Positions 25,932 to 34,550 of a stretch of 64,000 bases of DNA are shown here, one piece after another (positions within the stretch are counted from its first letter, which is position 1; each line of letters opens with the position of its first letter). Position numbers and translations under genes: made by a program. The DNA comes from Streptomyces capillispiralis. Lineage in GTDB: Bacteria > Actinomycetota > Actinomycetes > Streptomycetales > Streptomycetaceae. The DNA lies in NCBI RefSeq assembly GCF_007829875.1, contig NZ_VIWV01000001.1, positions 6,894,001 to 6,958,000 on the forward strand, read 5' to 3'. The notes below the pieces were generated by a model. The model did not search any database. It was not told the origin of the DNA and saw nothing but the letters and a program-made list of their open reading frames with translations.

Positions 25932-26006
25932 GGGGCGGTCGCCCCCGCCGCCCGTTCCCGTTCCCCACCGGGTGCTGCGCCCCCGAACCCCCTGTCCGCC
26001 CGAGTG

Positions 26007-26033
26007 GGCCCGTCCGCGTACGTCGGACGGGCC
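26007..26033 (+). promoter_or_regulatory. Strong hairpin in the ureF-ureG gap
   Basis: GGCCCGTCCG (26007-26016) and CGGACGGGCC (26024-26033) form a perfect ten-base stem with a seven-base loop, 17 bases before the ureG ATG. It lies in the only sizeable gap of the operon (119 bp, 25932-26050). It could attenuate transcription, mark an RNA processing point or modulate ureG translation. Confidence 0.45.
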
Positions 26034-26050
26034 GGAAGCCGGAGTCGTCC

Positions 26051-26734
26051 ATGCATCTCGACCACGCCCCCAGCCACGGCGGACCCGCCGCCGTCAGCGC
26101 CGATGTCCGGCGGCCCGACGGCTCGCGGCGGGCGCTGCGGATCGGTCTCGGCGGGCCCGTGGGGTCCGGGAAGACCGCCACCGTCGCCGCCCTCTGCCGG
26201 GCCCTGCGCGACGAGGTGTCCCTCGCCGTCGTCACCAACGACATCTATACCCGGGAGGACGCCGAGTTCCTGCGCCGCGAGGCCGTGCTGCCGCCCGAGC
26301 GGATCACCGCCGTGGAGACCGGGGCGTGCCCGCACACCGCGATCCGCGACGACATCTCCGCCAACCTCGAAGCGGTGGAGGAACTGGAGGACGGCGTAGG
26401 CCCGTTGGACCTGATCCTGGTCGAGTCCGGCGGGGACAACCTCACCGCCACCTTCTCCCGGGGGCTCGTGGACGCGCAGATCTTCGTCATCGACGTGGCC
26501 GGCGGGGACGACATCCCGCGCAAGGGCGGCCCCGGCGTGACCACCGCCGACCTCCTGGTCGTCAACAAGACCGACCTCGCCCCGTACGTCGGCGCCGACC
26601 TCGGCCGCATGGCCGCCGACGCCCGGACCCAACGGGCCTGCCTCCCCGTGGTGTTCCAGTCGCTGCGCGACGGGGCCGGGGTGACGGACGTCGCCGGCTG
26701 GGTGCGCGGGCGGCTCGCCGCGTGGACGGCGTGA
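26051..26734 (+). CDS. ureG: Urease accessory GTPase UreG
   Basis: UreG (227 residues) hydrolyses GTP to drive nickel delivery into urease. Walker A is GGPVGSGKTA (about residues 34-43), the metal motif is GACPHTAIRDD with the CPH nickel site, and the specificity motif is VVNKTDLA. The N terminus is longer than in E. coli relatives and has a mildly His-containing stretch (MHLDHAPSHGG) that might bind nickel in place of UreE, which is not encoded nearby. The start is the ATG at 26051. Confidence 0.95.
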   Translation: MHLDHAPSHGGPAAVSADVRRPDGSRRALRIGLGGPVGSGKTATVAALCRALRDEVSLAVVTNDIYTREDAEFLRREAVLPPERITAVETGACPHTAIRDDISANLEAVEELEDGVGPLDLILVESGGDNLTATFSRGLVDAQIFVIDVAGGDDIPRKGGPGVTTADLLVVNKTDLAPYVGADLGRMAADARTQRACLPVVFQSLRDGAGVTDVAGWVRGRLAAWTA

Positions 26735-27498
26735 CCGCCGGCGTGCGGGCCGTCGCCCGCATCCGTGCCCGCGCCGACGGCCGGGGCGGGACCTGCCTGC
26801 CCGTGCTGGAGGGCGACGGGCCGCTGGCGCCCCGGCGCACCCGGGGGAGCGGCGGCGAGGCCCACGTCATGCTGGTCGGCGCCATGAGCGGCCCGCTCGG
26901 CGGGGACCACCTCACGGTGCGCGCGGACGTCGAGCCGGGCGCCCGGCTCCGCGTGGGTTCGGCCGCCGCCACCATGGCCCTGCCGGGCCGGCACCCGGGC
27001 GGGGCGCGCTACGACGTACGGATCACCGTCGCCGCCGGTGGCGAACTGCACTGGACGCCGAAGCAGTTGATCTGCGCGGCGGGAAGCGACCTGAGCGTCA
27101 CCACACAGGTCGACCTCGCGGCCGGCGCCCGGCTCGTGCTGCGTGAGGAGCAGGTCCTCGGGCGGGCCGCGGAGCAACCGGGACGGCTCGTGTCGCGTCT
27201 GACCGTACGGATCGCCGGGCGGACCGTCCTCGACCAGGAACTGGGCTGCGGGCCCGGCGCGCCGGGCGGCTGGGACGGACCCGCCGTGCTCGGCGGACGC
27301 CGGGCCGTCGGACAACTGGTGGTGGCGCGGCCGGAGTTCGAGGAGAAGCCGGTCGTCGCCGGACCGCTGGGCGAGGACGCCGCCGTCCTGCCGCTGGCCG
27401 GCCCCGCGGTCCTGGTGACCGCCGTGGCGTCCGACGCGCTCCGGCTGCGCCGCCTGCTCGACGAGGCACCGGACACCTTCACTTCCACGTCCGATTGA
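26731..27498 (+). CDS. ureD: Urease accessory protein UreD/UreH
   Basis: UreD (255 residues) binds apo-urease and bridges UreF and UreG in the activation complex. Features include the weakly conserved LVGAMSGPLGGD, RVGSAAATMALPG and LHWTPKQLICAAGSDL, typical of actinobacterial UreD. The GTG at 26731 overlaps the ureG TGA by four bases. The gene completes the ureABCFGD operon; ureE and nickel transport genes are absent from the window. Confidence 0.92.
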   Translation: MTAGVRAVARIRARADGRGGTCLPVLEGDGPLAPRRTRGSGGEAHVMLVGAMSGPLGGDHLTVRADVEPGARLRVGSAAATMALPGRHPGGARYDVRITVAAGGELHWTPKQLICAAGSDLSVTTQVDLAAGARLVLREEQVLGRAAEQPGRLVSRLTVRIAGRTVLDQELGCGPGAPGGWDGPAVLGGRRAVGQLVVARPEFEEKPVVAGPLGEDAAVLPLAGPAVLVTAVASDALRLRRLLDEAPDTFTSTSD

Positions 27499-27617
27499 CG
27501 GAACTCCCTTCTCCGGTTATCGGATTGGCAAAGAAGGGCCGCCGCCCCTGTCCCCGGGGCCCCCGCAGCGGCGAGGATCCCCCGTACTCGTCGCAACGAT
27601 GCAGGGGGAGGCCCCAG

Positions 27618-29219
27618 TTGAGGGACAGCAGACCGACAAGGCGCAGGACGGCGCTCGGTGCGGCCGGAGCGCTCGTCACGGCGACGCTCATAGCCGGCGC
27701 CGTCGCGGCGCCCACGGCGAACGCGACGGCCGGCCCGCACCACGGCAAGGACCGCCAGGCCCGCGGCGTCGCCGTTGCCGCCGCCCGGGCCGCGAAGACC
27801 GGCGTCGACTGGCAGGACTGCCCCGCCGACTGGAACCTGCCCAAGCCGATCCAGTGCGGCTGGGTGTCGGTGCCGCTGGACTACGCCGAGCCGAACGGCA
27901 AGCAGATCAAGCTCGCCGTCGACCGCGCCGGCAGCACCGGCACCGTCGGCGAGCGCCAGGGCGCGCTCCTCTACAACCCGGGCGGCCCCGGCGGCTCCGG
28001 CCTGCGCTTCCCGGTGCGGATCACCGGAAAGAACCCCGTCTGGGCCAAGACGGCCAAGGCCTACGACTTCGTCGGCTTCGACCCGCGCGGCGTCGGCAAG
28101 TCCGCGCCGATCTCCTGCGCCGACCCGCAGGAGTTCGTCAAGGCGCCCAAGATGGACCCGGTGCCCGGCTCCGAGGCCGACAAGCTCGCCCAGCGCAAGC
28201 TCGCCCGCGCGTACGCCGAGGGCTGCCTCGAGCGCAGCGGCGAGATGCTGCCGCACATGACCACCCCGAACACCGCCCGCGACCTCGACGTCATCCGCGC
28301 CGCCCTCGGCGAGAGGAAGCTCAACTTCGTCGGCGTCTCCTACGGCACCTACCTCGGCGCCGTCTACGCCACCCTCTTCCCGGGCCACGTCCGCCGCATG
28401 GTCGTCGACAGCGTCGTCAACCCCTCCCGCGAGAAGATCTGGTACCAGGCCAACCTGGACCAGGACGTCGCCTTCGAGGGCCGCTGGAAGGACTGGCAGG
28501 ACTGGGTCGCCCGCAATGACGCCACCTTCCACCTCGGCACCACCCGGGACGCCGTCCAGGCCCACTGGCTGAAGCTGCGCGCCACCGCCGCGAAGGACCC
28601 GATCGGCGGCGTCGTCGGACCGGCCGAGCTGATCGGCTTCTTCCAGAGCGCCCCGTACTACGACTCCGCCTGGGTCCCCGTCGCCACGGTCTTCAGCGCG
28701 TACGTCGCCGGTGACACCCAGGCCCTCGTCGACGCCGCCGCCCCCGACCTCTCCGACACCGCGGGCAACGCGGCCGCGGAGAACGGCAACGCGGTCTACA
28801 CGGCCGTGGAGTGCACCGACGCCAAGTGGCCCACCAACTGGCGGACGTGGGACCGCGACAACACCCGGCTGCACCGCGACCACCCGTTCATGACTTGGGC
28901 CAACGCCTGGATGAACCTGCCCTGCGCCACCTGGCCCGTCGCACAGCAGACCCCGGTGGACGTCCGGTCCGGCAAGGGCCTGCCGCCGGTGCTGATCGTG
29001 CAGGCCGAGCGGGACGCGGCCACCCCCTACGGGGGCGCCGTCGAACTGCACCAGCGGCTCCGGGGCTCCCGCCTCGTCACCGAGCGGGACGCCGGCTCCC
29101 ACGGCGTCACCGGCCTGGTCAACCCCTGCGTCAACGACCGGGTGGACGCCTACCTGCTCACCGGGGCGGTGGACCGGTCCGACGTGACGTGCGCGCCGCA
29201 CGCCACGCCGAAGCCGTAG
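27618..29219 (+). CDS. tap: Secreted tripeptidyl aminopeptidase
   Basis: Tap removes tripeptides from the N terminus of extracellular proteins. The 533-residue protein has a signal sequence (RRRTALGAAGALVTATLIAGAVAAPTANATA, key part residues 6-36), the oxyanion NPGGPGGSG, the alpha/beta-hydrolase nucleophile elbow GVSYGTYLG, and a C-terminal TAP-like domain with ERDAATPYGGAVELHQ (Asp) and DAGSHGV (His). From memory it is close to S. lividans Tap. The start is TTG at 27618 with GGGGGAGG six bases upstream; the longer frame from 27495 overlaps the ureD end. Confidence 0.93.
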   Translation: MRDSRPTRRRTALGAAGALVTATLIAGAVAAPTANATAGPHHGKDRQARGVAVAAARAAKTGVDWQDCPADWNLPKPIQCGWVSVPLDYAEPNGKQIKLAVDRAGSTGTVGERQGALLYNPGGPGGSGLRFPVRITGKNPVWAKTAKAYDFVGFDPRGVGKSAPISCADPQEFVKAPKMDPVPGSEADKLAQRKLARAYAEGCLERSGEMLPHMTTPNTARDLDVIRAALGERKLNFVGVSYGTYLGAVYATLFPGHVRRMVVDSVVNPSREKIWYQANLDQDVAFEGRWKDWQDWVARNDATFHLGTTRDAVQAHWLKLRATAAKDPIGGVVGPAELIGFFQSAPYYDSAWVPVATVFSAYVAGDTQALVDAAAPDLSDTAGNAAAENGNAVYTAVECTDAKWPTNWRTWDRDNTRLHRDHPFMTWANAWMNLPCATWPVAQQTPVDVRSGKGLPPVLIVQAERDAATPYGGAVELHQRLRGSRLVTERDAGSHGVTGLVNPCVNDRVDAYLLTGAVDRSDVTCAPHATPKP

Positions 29220-29243
29220 CACCGGCGCCGTACGACACGAGGC

Positions 29244-29265
29244 GCGGCCGGTGCCTTCCGGCCGC
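29244..29265. terminator. Hairpin between convergent tap and acyltransferase genes
   Basis: GCGGCCGG (29244-29251) pairs with CCGGCCGC (29258-29265) around a six-base loop TGCCTT, in the 75-bp gap between two convergent genes. It has no T tract. A bidirectional terminator is the likely role. Confidence 0.5.
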
Positions 29266-29294
29266 CCCTCGCCCGTGCGTTCCCCGGGTCCGGC

Positions 29295-30020
29295 TCAGCG
29301 CATCCTGGGGAAGCGGCGCCTCTCCTCCGCCGTGCGCTCCGCCTCCTCGGCCTTGGCGACGGCCGCGTACCGGTCGACGTACTCCTGCCCGGAGAGGCCG
29401 AGGATGGCGTACATGATCTCGTCGGTGACGGCGCGCAGGACGGCCTTCTCGTTCTCCATGCCCGCATAGCGCGAGAAGTCCAGCGGCGCGCCGAACCGGA
29501 TCGTCACCGGGTGGACGCGGGGGATCTTCTTGCCGGGCGGCTGCGCCTCGAAGGTGCCGATCATCGCGCACGGAACCACCGGGACGCCCGCCCTGAGGGC
29601 CATCACCGCGACACCGACCTTGCCCTTGTAGAGGCGGCCGTCGTGCGAGCGCGTGCCCTCCGGGTAGATGCCGAGCAGTTCCCCCTTGCCCAGCACCCCG
29701 AGGCCCTCCCTGATCGCGGCCTGCCCGGCGTCCTTGCCCGACCGGTCGACCGGGATCTGCCCCGCGCTGTGGAAGAAGAAGGCCGTCAGCCTGCCCTTGA
29801 GGCCGGGACCGGTGAAGTACTCCGCCTTGGCGAGGAAGGTGATGCGCCGCTTCAGCACGGCCGGCATCAGGAAGTGGTCGGAGAACGACAGGTGGTTCCC
29901 CGCGACGATGGCGGCACCGGACGGCGGGACGTGCTCGAGACCCTCTATTCGAGGCCGGAAGACCAGTCGCAGCAGCGGCCCCAGCAGCACATATTTGAGC
30001 AGGTGGTAGAACAAGGGCAC
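29295..30020 (-). CDS. 1-acyl-sn-glycerol-3-phosphate acyltransferase (PlsC-like)
   Basis: A 241-residue LPLAT-family enzyme, probably making phosphatidic acid from lysophosphatidic acid at the membrane. Motif I is GNHLSFSDHFLMP (NHxxxxD), motif II is the basic VDRSGKDAG, motif III is YPEGTRSHDG and motif IV lies near VPVVPCAMIG. A hydrophobic N-terminal segment (LLKYVLLGPLLRLVF) may anchor it. The start is the GTG at 30020 (MPLFYHLLKY); the much longer open frame is not family-like. Confidence 0.9.
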   Translation of the reverse strand: MPLFYHLLKYVLLGPLLRLVFRPRIEGLEHVPPSGAAIVAGNHLSFSDHFLMPAVLKRRITFLAKAEYFTGPGLKGRLTAFFFHSAGQIPVDRSGKDAGQAAIREGLGVLGKGELLGIYPEGTRSHDGRLYKGKVGVAVMALRAGVPVVPCAMIGTFEAQPPGKKIPRVHPVTIRFGAPLDFSRYAGMENEKAVLRAVTDEIMYAILGLSGQEYVDRYAAVAKAEEAERTAEERRRFPRMR

Positions 30021-30206
30021 GCTCCTCGACTCCGGCGGACGGTCGGTGCCGCCGCGTTCCAGCAGGCCATCCGGCACGTCGCGGGGTGCCAGTCTAGGAC
30101 CGGGCGGCGAGGCCCGGCACCACCACGTCCCGCACGCCGGGAACGTACCCCGCCGGACGGCTGAACGCCCGTCAGCACCCCCACCGCGGGGAGTAGGCTC
30201 GCAGAC

Positions 30207-30662
30207 ATGAGGATCTCCGTCTCCTCCGACATGGACGAACCGGTGGCCCGCGCCCTCCTCGCCGAGCTGCGCGAGCGCGGCCACCAGGTGCGGGCGCACG
30301 GCGCCCTGAGCCCCGGGGACGACGCGCGGTGGGCGTTCTGCTCGGAGGCGGCGGCCCGCGACGTCGCGGACGGGTCGGCCGACCAGGCGGTCGTGTGCTG
30401 CTGGACCGGCACGGGCGCCTCGATCGCCGCGAACAAGGTGCCCGGCGTCCGCGCAGCCCTGTGCACCGACGCCTGCACGGCGGACGGCGCGCGCCGCTGG
30501 AACGACGCCAACGTCCTGGCCCTCAGCCTGCGGCTGACCTCCGGTCCGCTGCTCAAGGAGATCCTCGACGCCTGGTTCGCCGGCGCGCCCAGCGACGACC
30601 CGGACGACCGGCGCAACGTGGAGCGGACGGCACAGCTCGACCGGGCGCGCACCGCGCCCTGA
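30207..30662 (+). CDS. RpiB/LacA/LacB-family sugar-phosphate isomerase
   Basis: A 151-residue protein of the RpiB fold, which interconverts ribose-5-phosphate and ribulose-5-phosphate or related sugars. The active-site loop CWTGTGASIAANKVPGVRAAL carries the catalytic Cys (about residue 70), and NDANVLALSLRLTS matches the family's phosphate-binding end. The N-terminal DHxG motif of classical RpiB is replaced by SSDMDE, so substrate choice may differ. A TAGGCT box (30194-30199) ends seven bases before the ATG, suggesting a leaderless mRNA. Confidence 0.88.
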   Translation: MRISVSSDMDEPVARALLAELRERGHQVRAHGALSPGDDARWAFCSEAAARDVADGSADQAVVCCWTGTGASIAANKVPGVRAALCTDACTADGARRWNDANVLALSLRLTSGPLLKEILDAWFAGAPSDDPDDRRNVERTAQLDRARTAP

Positions 30663-30685
30663 CCCGCGCCGACCCCGCCGCGCCG

Positions 30686-31915
30686 TCACAGCCGTACGAC
30701 GACCAGCGCCGTGTCGTCGGTGGCGCCGCCCGGTGGCAGCAGCGCCAGCAGCACCGTGTCCGCGAGGGTCTCGGGATCCTGCGTCCGGTGGCGGCGCAGG
30801 GCCTCGGAGAGCCGCAGCAGCCCGGTGTCGATGTCCTCCCGGCGCCGCTCGACCAGACCGTCGGTGTACAGCACCAGGGTCGCCCCGGGGGCGAACACCG
30901 TCGTCGCCTCGGGCCTCGGCCGGGGATCGGGGCGGGCGTCGAGCGGCGGGTCGGTGGCCCGGTCGAGGAACTCCACGCGTCCGTCGAGGTGGACCAGCAC
31001 GGGCGGCGGATGGCCGGCACTGCTGTAGGTGATCGTCCGCCGGTCGAAGTCGACGAAGGTGGTCACCGCGGTCGCGGACTCGGCCCCGTCCACGACATGG
31101 GCGTAACGCCCCACGACGTTCAGCGCCTGGGCGGGCCCGTCCGCCACCCGGGAGGCGGCGCTGAGCGCGCTGCGCAGCTGGCCCATGACCCCGGCCGCCG
31201 CCAGACCGTGCCCCACCACGTCCCCCACGGACACGCCGATGCGGTGCCCGCCCACCAGGTCGACCAGGTCGTACCAGTCGCCGCAGACGTTGAGCGCGCC
31301 CACCGCCGGCCGGTAGCGCACGGCGGCCCGGTGGGGGCCGACCTGCGGGCGGGAGGGCAGCATCGCCTCCTGCAGCGCCAACGCCACCTCGCGCTCCCGG
31401 GCGTGCGCCTGGCGCAGCCGGTTGTTCAGCTCCTGCAGCTCACGGGCGCGCGCGTACAGCTCCACCTCCAGCACCCGCCCGTCGCCCCCGTCGGCACGGC
31501 CGCGGGCCCGGATCAGCTCGGTGACCTCCTCGATCCGGTGCACGATCAGCACGACCCGCCCGTCGGGGCCGAGGACCGGGGTGTTCACCGGGCTCCAGTA
31601 GCGCTGCTCCCACTCCCCGGGGCGCTCCGGGCTCTCGACGTCGTAGCGCTGCACGGCCATGGTGTCGCGCTCACCGGTGGACAGCACCCGCAGCAGCGAG
31701 GCCCGCAGGTTCTGCGCGCCCCTCGCCGCCGGGTCGTTCGGGTTGTCCGGGAAGACGTCGAATAGGAAGCGGCCCACCAGGTCCGCGCGGGGACGCCCGG
31801 ACCCGCGCACGAACGCCTCGTTGACGTCCGCGAACACGAGATCGGGGGTCAGCAGCGCCACCATGCCGGGCAGCGCCTGGTACACCGCCGCGTAGTCGAT
31901 CGGCGTCTCCGGCAC
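30686..31915 (-). CDS. PAS domain plus PP2C/SpoIIE phosphatase
   Basis: A 409-residue signalling protein. An N-terminal PAS fold (about residues 8-135, with YQALPGMVALLTPDLVFADVNEAF) joins a coiled-coil linker (about 145-180, ELYARARELQELNNRLRQAH) and a C-terminal PP2C-type SpoIIE domain (about 185-409, with GDWYDLVDL, GDVVGHGLAAAGVMGQLR and LYTDGLVERR). Such enzymes dephosphorylate anti-anti-sigma factors. It starts 11 bases after the next gene upstream ends, so the two phosphatases form an operon. Confidence 0.9.
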   Translation of the reverse strand: MPETPIDYAAVYQALPGMVALLTPDLVFADVNEAFVRGSGRPRADLVGRFLFDVFPDNPNDPAARGAQNLRASLLRVLSTGERDTMAVQRYDVESPERPGEWEQRYWSPVNTPVLGPDGRVVLIVHRIEEVTELIRARGRADGGDGRVLEVELYARARELQELNNRLRQAHAREREVALALQEAMLPSRPQVGPHRAAVRYRPAVGALNVCGDWYDLVDLVGGHRIGVSVGDVVGHGLAAAGVMGQLRSALSAASRVADGPAQALNVVGRYAHVVDGAESATAVTTFVDFDRRTITYSSAGHPPPVLVHLDGRVEFLDRATDPPLDARPDPRPRPEATTVFAPGATLVLYTDGLVERRREDIDTGLLRLSEALRRHRTQDPETLADTVLLALLPPGGATDDTALVVVRL

Positions 31916-31926
31916 GGTCCCTCACC

Positions 31927-34380
31927 TCACTCCGGCGCGGTCAGCGACTGCTCCGCCCAGATGATCTTCCCCTCGGGCACGAACCGGGTGCCCCACCGCT
32001 GGGCCAGCTGCGAGACCAGCAGCAGCCCGCGGCCGCCCTCGTCCATCGCGCGGGGATGACGCAGATGGGGCGCGGTGGCCCCGCCGTCGAACACCTCGCA
32101 GACCAGCGCCCGCTCCCGGATCAGCCGCAGCCGGACCGGGCCGCCGGCGTGCCGGATGGCGTTGGTGACCAGTTCGCTGACGACCAGCTCCGTGGTGAAG
32201 CCCAGCTCGTCCAGCCCCCAGCGGGCCAGCTGCCGGTTGGTGGTCTTGCGGGCCTCGGCGACCACGGAGGGATCCGCCGGCAGGTCCCAGACCGCGACCC
32301 GCTCCGGATCCAGACGCCGGGTGCGGGCCATCAGCAGCGCCACGTCGTCGTACGGGCGGGCTGGCACCAGCGTGTCGACCACGGCCCGGCAGCTCAGCTC
32401 CAGCGAGGCCGTGGCACCCCGCAGCGCCCCCCGCAGCCGCTCCCGGTCCGTCCCGGCGGCGCCCGGCTCCCCATGGGCCAGCAGACCGTCCGTGTGCAGC
32501 ACGAGCGTGCTGCCCTCGGCCAGGGACATCTCCACCGCCTCGAACGGCGGCCCGCCCACACCGAGCGCCGGACCCTGCGGAAGGTCCACGAAGCCGACCG
32601 TGCCGTCGGGCGCCACCACGGCGGGCGCGGGATGCCCGGCGGCCGCCATGGTGCACTGTCCGTCCACCGGGTCGTAGACGACGTACAGACAGCCGGCCCC
32701 GATGGACTGGCCGGGGGTGTCCCCGGGCTCCTGCCCGTCGCCCTCCTCCCGCGCGGACCGGGCCGCCAGGTCGTCCAGGTGGGCCAGCACCTCCTCGGGC
32801 GGCAGATCGATGGCGGCCAGCGTCCGTACGGCCGTCCGCAGCCGCCCCATGGCCGCGGCGGCGTCGATGCCGTGGCCCGGCACCTCGCCGACGACCAGGG
32901 CGACGCGGGCCCCGGACAGCGGGATGAGGTCGTACCAGTCACCGCCCAGCCCGGTCAGCTCGTCGGCCGGGCGGTAGCACGCGGACACCTCGACGGCGTC
33001 CTGCTCGGGCAGCCGGCGCGGCAGCAGACTGCGCTGCAGGACGAGGGCGGCGTCCCGCTCGCGGGTGTAGCGGCGGGCGTTGTCCACGCAGACGGCGGCG
33101 CGGGAGACGAGGTCCTCCGCCAGATTGAGGTCGTCCTCGTCGAAGGGGTTCTCGCGGCGGCGCCGGAAGAACGTGGTGACGCCGAGGGTGACGCCCCTGG
33201 CCCGGATCGGGACCACCATCACGCTCTGCAGGCCCAGCTCCAGGAAGGTGGACTCCCGGTCCCCCGGGCGCCCCACCGCCCACTCCACGGCGAGCGGGTC
33301 GAGCTGCTCCTGACGCCAGGACCGGCCGGTGGTCAGGGAGCGCACCGGCGGGGACTCCGCCAGGTAGGACACGACCGCGCCGGTCTCCACGGCCCTGCGC
33401 GGCAGGTCCTCGTACAGCGACCGGTGACCCGCGCGGCGCAGCGGCACCCGGTCGGACGCGGCGAGCGGCCCGGGCGGCAGCTCGGCGCCCCGCAGCACCG
33501 TCTCCAGCAGATCCACCACGACGAACTCCGCGAGCCCCGGCACCGTGACGTCCGCCAGCTCCTGCGCGGTGATCATGATGTCCAGGGTGCGGCCGATGCG
33601 CTGGCCCGCCCGGTCGAGCAGGGCCAGCCGCTGACGGGCGCGGTGCCGCTCGGTGACGTCCACGACGGTGTAGTACACGCCCATGGGGCGGCCCCGGTCG
33701 TCGTCGAGGCGGGTGAACGACAGCATGTGCGCGGTCTCGCGCAGCGGCGCCGAGCGCACCCGGCCGACGTGTTCGTAGCCCACGACCTGTTCACCGGTGT
33801 CCAGCACGTGCCGCATCTGCGCCTCGACGGCCGCGGCGTCCAGACCCGGCTGGATGTCCGCGAAGCGCAGTCCCAGGCGCCGCGGGGCCGGACCGCCGCC
33901 GAACTGCTCCAGCGCCCCGTTGGACCAGACATAGCGCAGATCCGTGTCCACGATGGCGATGCCGATCGACGAGCCGGTCACCATCTGCTCCAGCGTGCTG
34001 CGGCTCATGTCCCAGCCGGCGGCCCCGTCCAGCTCCGACAGCAGCACCAGCAGCGACGATCGGCCCCGCGGCTCCACGGTCGGCGTGATCCGCACCATCA
34101 CCGGGACCGGCCGCCCCTGCCGGTGCCGCGCCGTCATCAGTCCCGCCCAGTCGCCGTCCGACCGGCACCGTTCCATCAGGTCCGGCACTCGCTCGGCGTC
34201 CTCGGGCATCAGCAGCTCGGCGAACTTGCGGCCCACCATCTCGGAGGCGCGGTACCCCAGCAGCCGCTCCGCGCCGCCGGTCCAGCCCGCCACCATCCCC
34301 TGCGGATCGAGCAACAGGGGAACGGCGTCGGCCACATCGAACCCCTGCCGGGCAACGTCGTGCTCCTTGTGTCCGCCCAC
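31927..34380 (-). CDS. Multidomain PAS-PAS-GAF-SpoIIE phosphatase-HATPase regulator
   Basis: An 817-residue protein that carries both switch activities on one chain: two PAS domains (about 8-120 and 125-240), a GAF-like region (about 255-430), a PP2C/SpoIIE phosphatase (about 440-650, GDWYDLIPL, LHTDGLLAHG) and a C-terminal RsbW-like HATPase domain (about 680-810, VSELVTNAIRHAGG and EGGRGLLLVSQLA). It likely controls a partner-switching sigma cascade. The GTG at 34380 has AGAGAGG upstream; codons before it have low third-position GC, so the longer start at 34428 is rejected. Confidence 0.9.
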   Translation of the reverse strand: MGGHKEHDVARQGFDVADAVPLLLDPQGMVAGWTGGAERLLGYRASEMVGRKFAELLMPEDAERVPDLMERCRSDGDWAGLMTARHRQGRPVPVMVRITPTVEPRGRSSLLVLLSELDGAAGWDMSRSTLEQMVTGSSIGIAIVDTDLRYVWSNGALEQFGGGPAPRRLGLRFADIQPGLDAAAVEAQMRHVLDTGEQVVGYEHVGRVRSAPLRETAHMLSFTRLDDDRGRPMGVYYTVVDVTERHRARQRLALLDRAGQRIGRTLDIMITAQELADVTVPGLAEFVVVDLLETVLRGAELPPGPLAASDRVPLRRAGHRSLYEDLPRRAVETGAVVSYLAESPPVRSLTTGRSWRQEQLDPLAVEWAVGRPGDRESTFLELGLQSVMVVPIRARGVTLGVTTFFRRRRENPFDEDDLNLAEDLVSRAAVCVDNARRYTRERDAALVLQRSLLPRRLPEQDAVEVSACYRPADELTGLGGDWYDLIPLSGARVALVVGEVPGHGIDAAAAMGRLRTAVRTLAAIDLPPEEVLAHLDDLAARSAREEGDGQEPGDTPGQSIGAGCLYVVYDPVDGQCTMAAAGHPAPAVVAPDGTVGFVDLPQGPALGVGGPPFEAVEMSLAEGSTLVLHTDGLLAHGEPGAAGTDRERLRGALRGATASLELSCRAVVDTLVPARPYDDVALLMARTRRLDPERVAVWDLPADPSVVAEARKTTNRQLARWGLDELGFTTELVVSELVTNAIRHAGGPVRLRLIRERALVCEVFDGGATAPHLRHPRAMDEGGRGLLLVSQLAQRWGTRFVPEGKIIWAEQSLTAPE

Positions 34381-34550
34381 GGCCGACCTCTCTGTCGCTG
34401 AGAGTGGTCTACCACCTCTTGTCCCCATCTTCACCCTTGGAGCGTGCCGGGGGCTCCCTGGACGTGCCACCGGTGAGCGAGGCGGACGGAGCGCACCGCC
34501 GCCCCCGCCGATGGAGCGCGGCGGGGGCGGCGGGGGCGGCGGGCCGTGCG

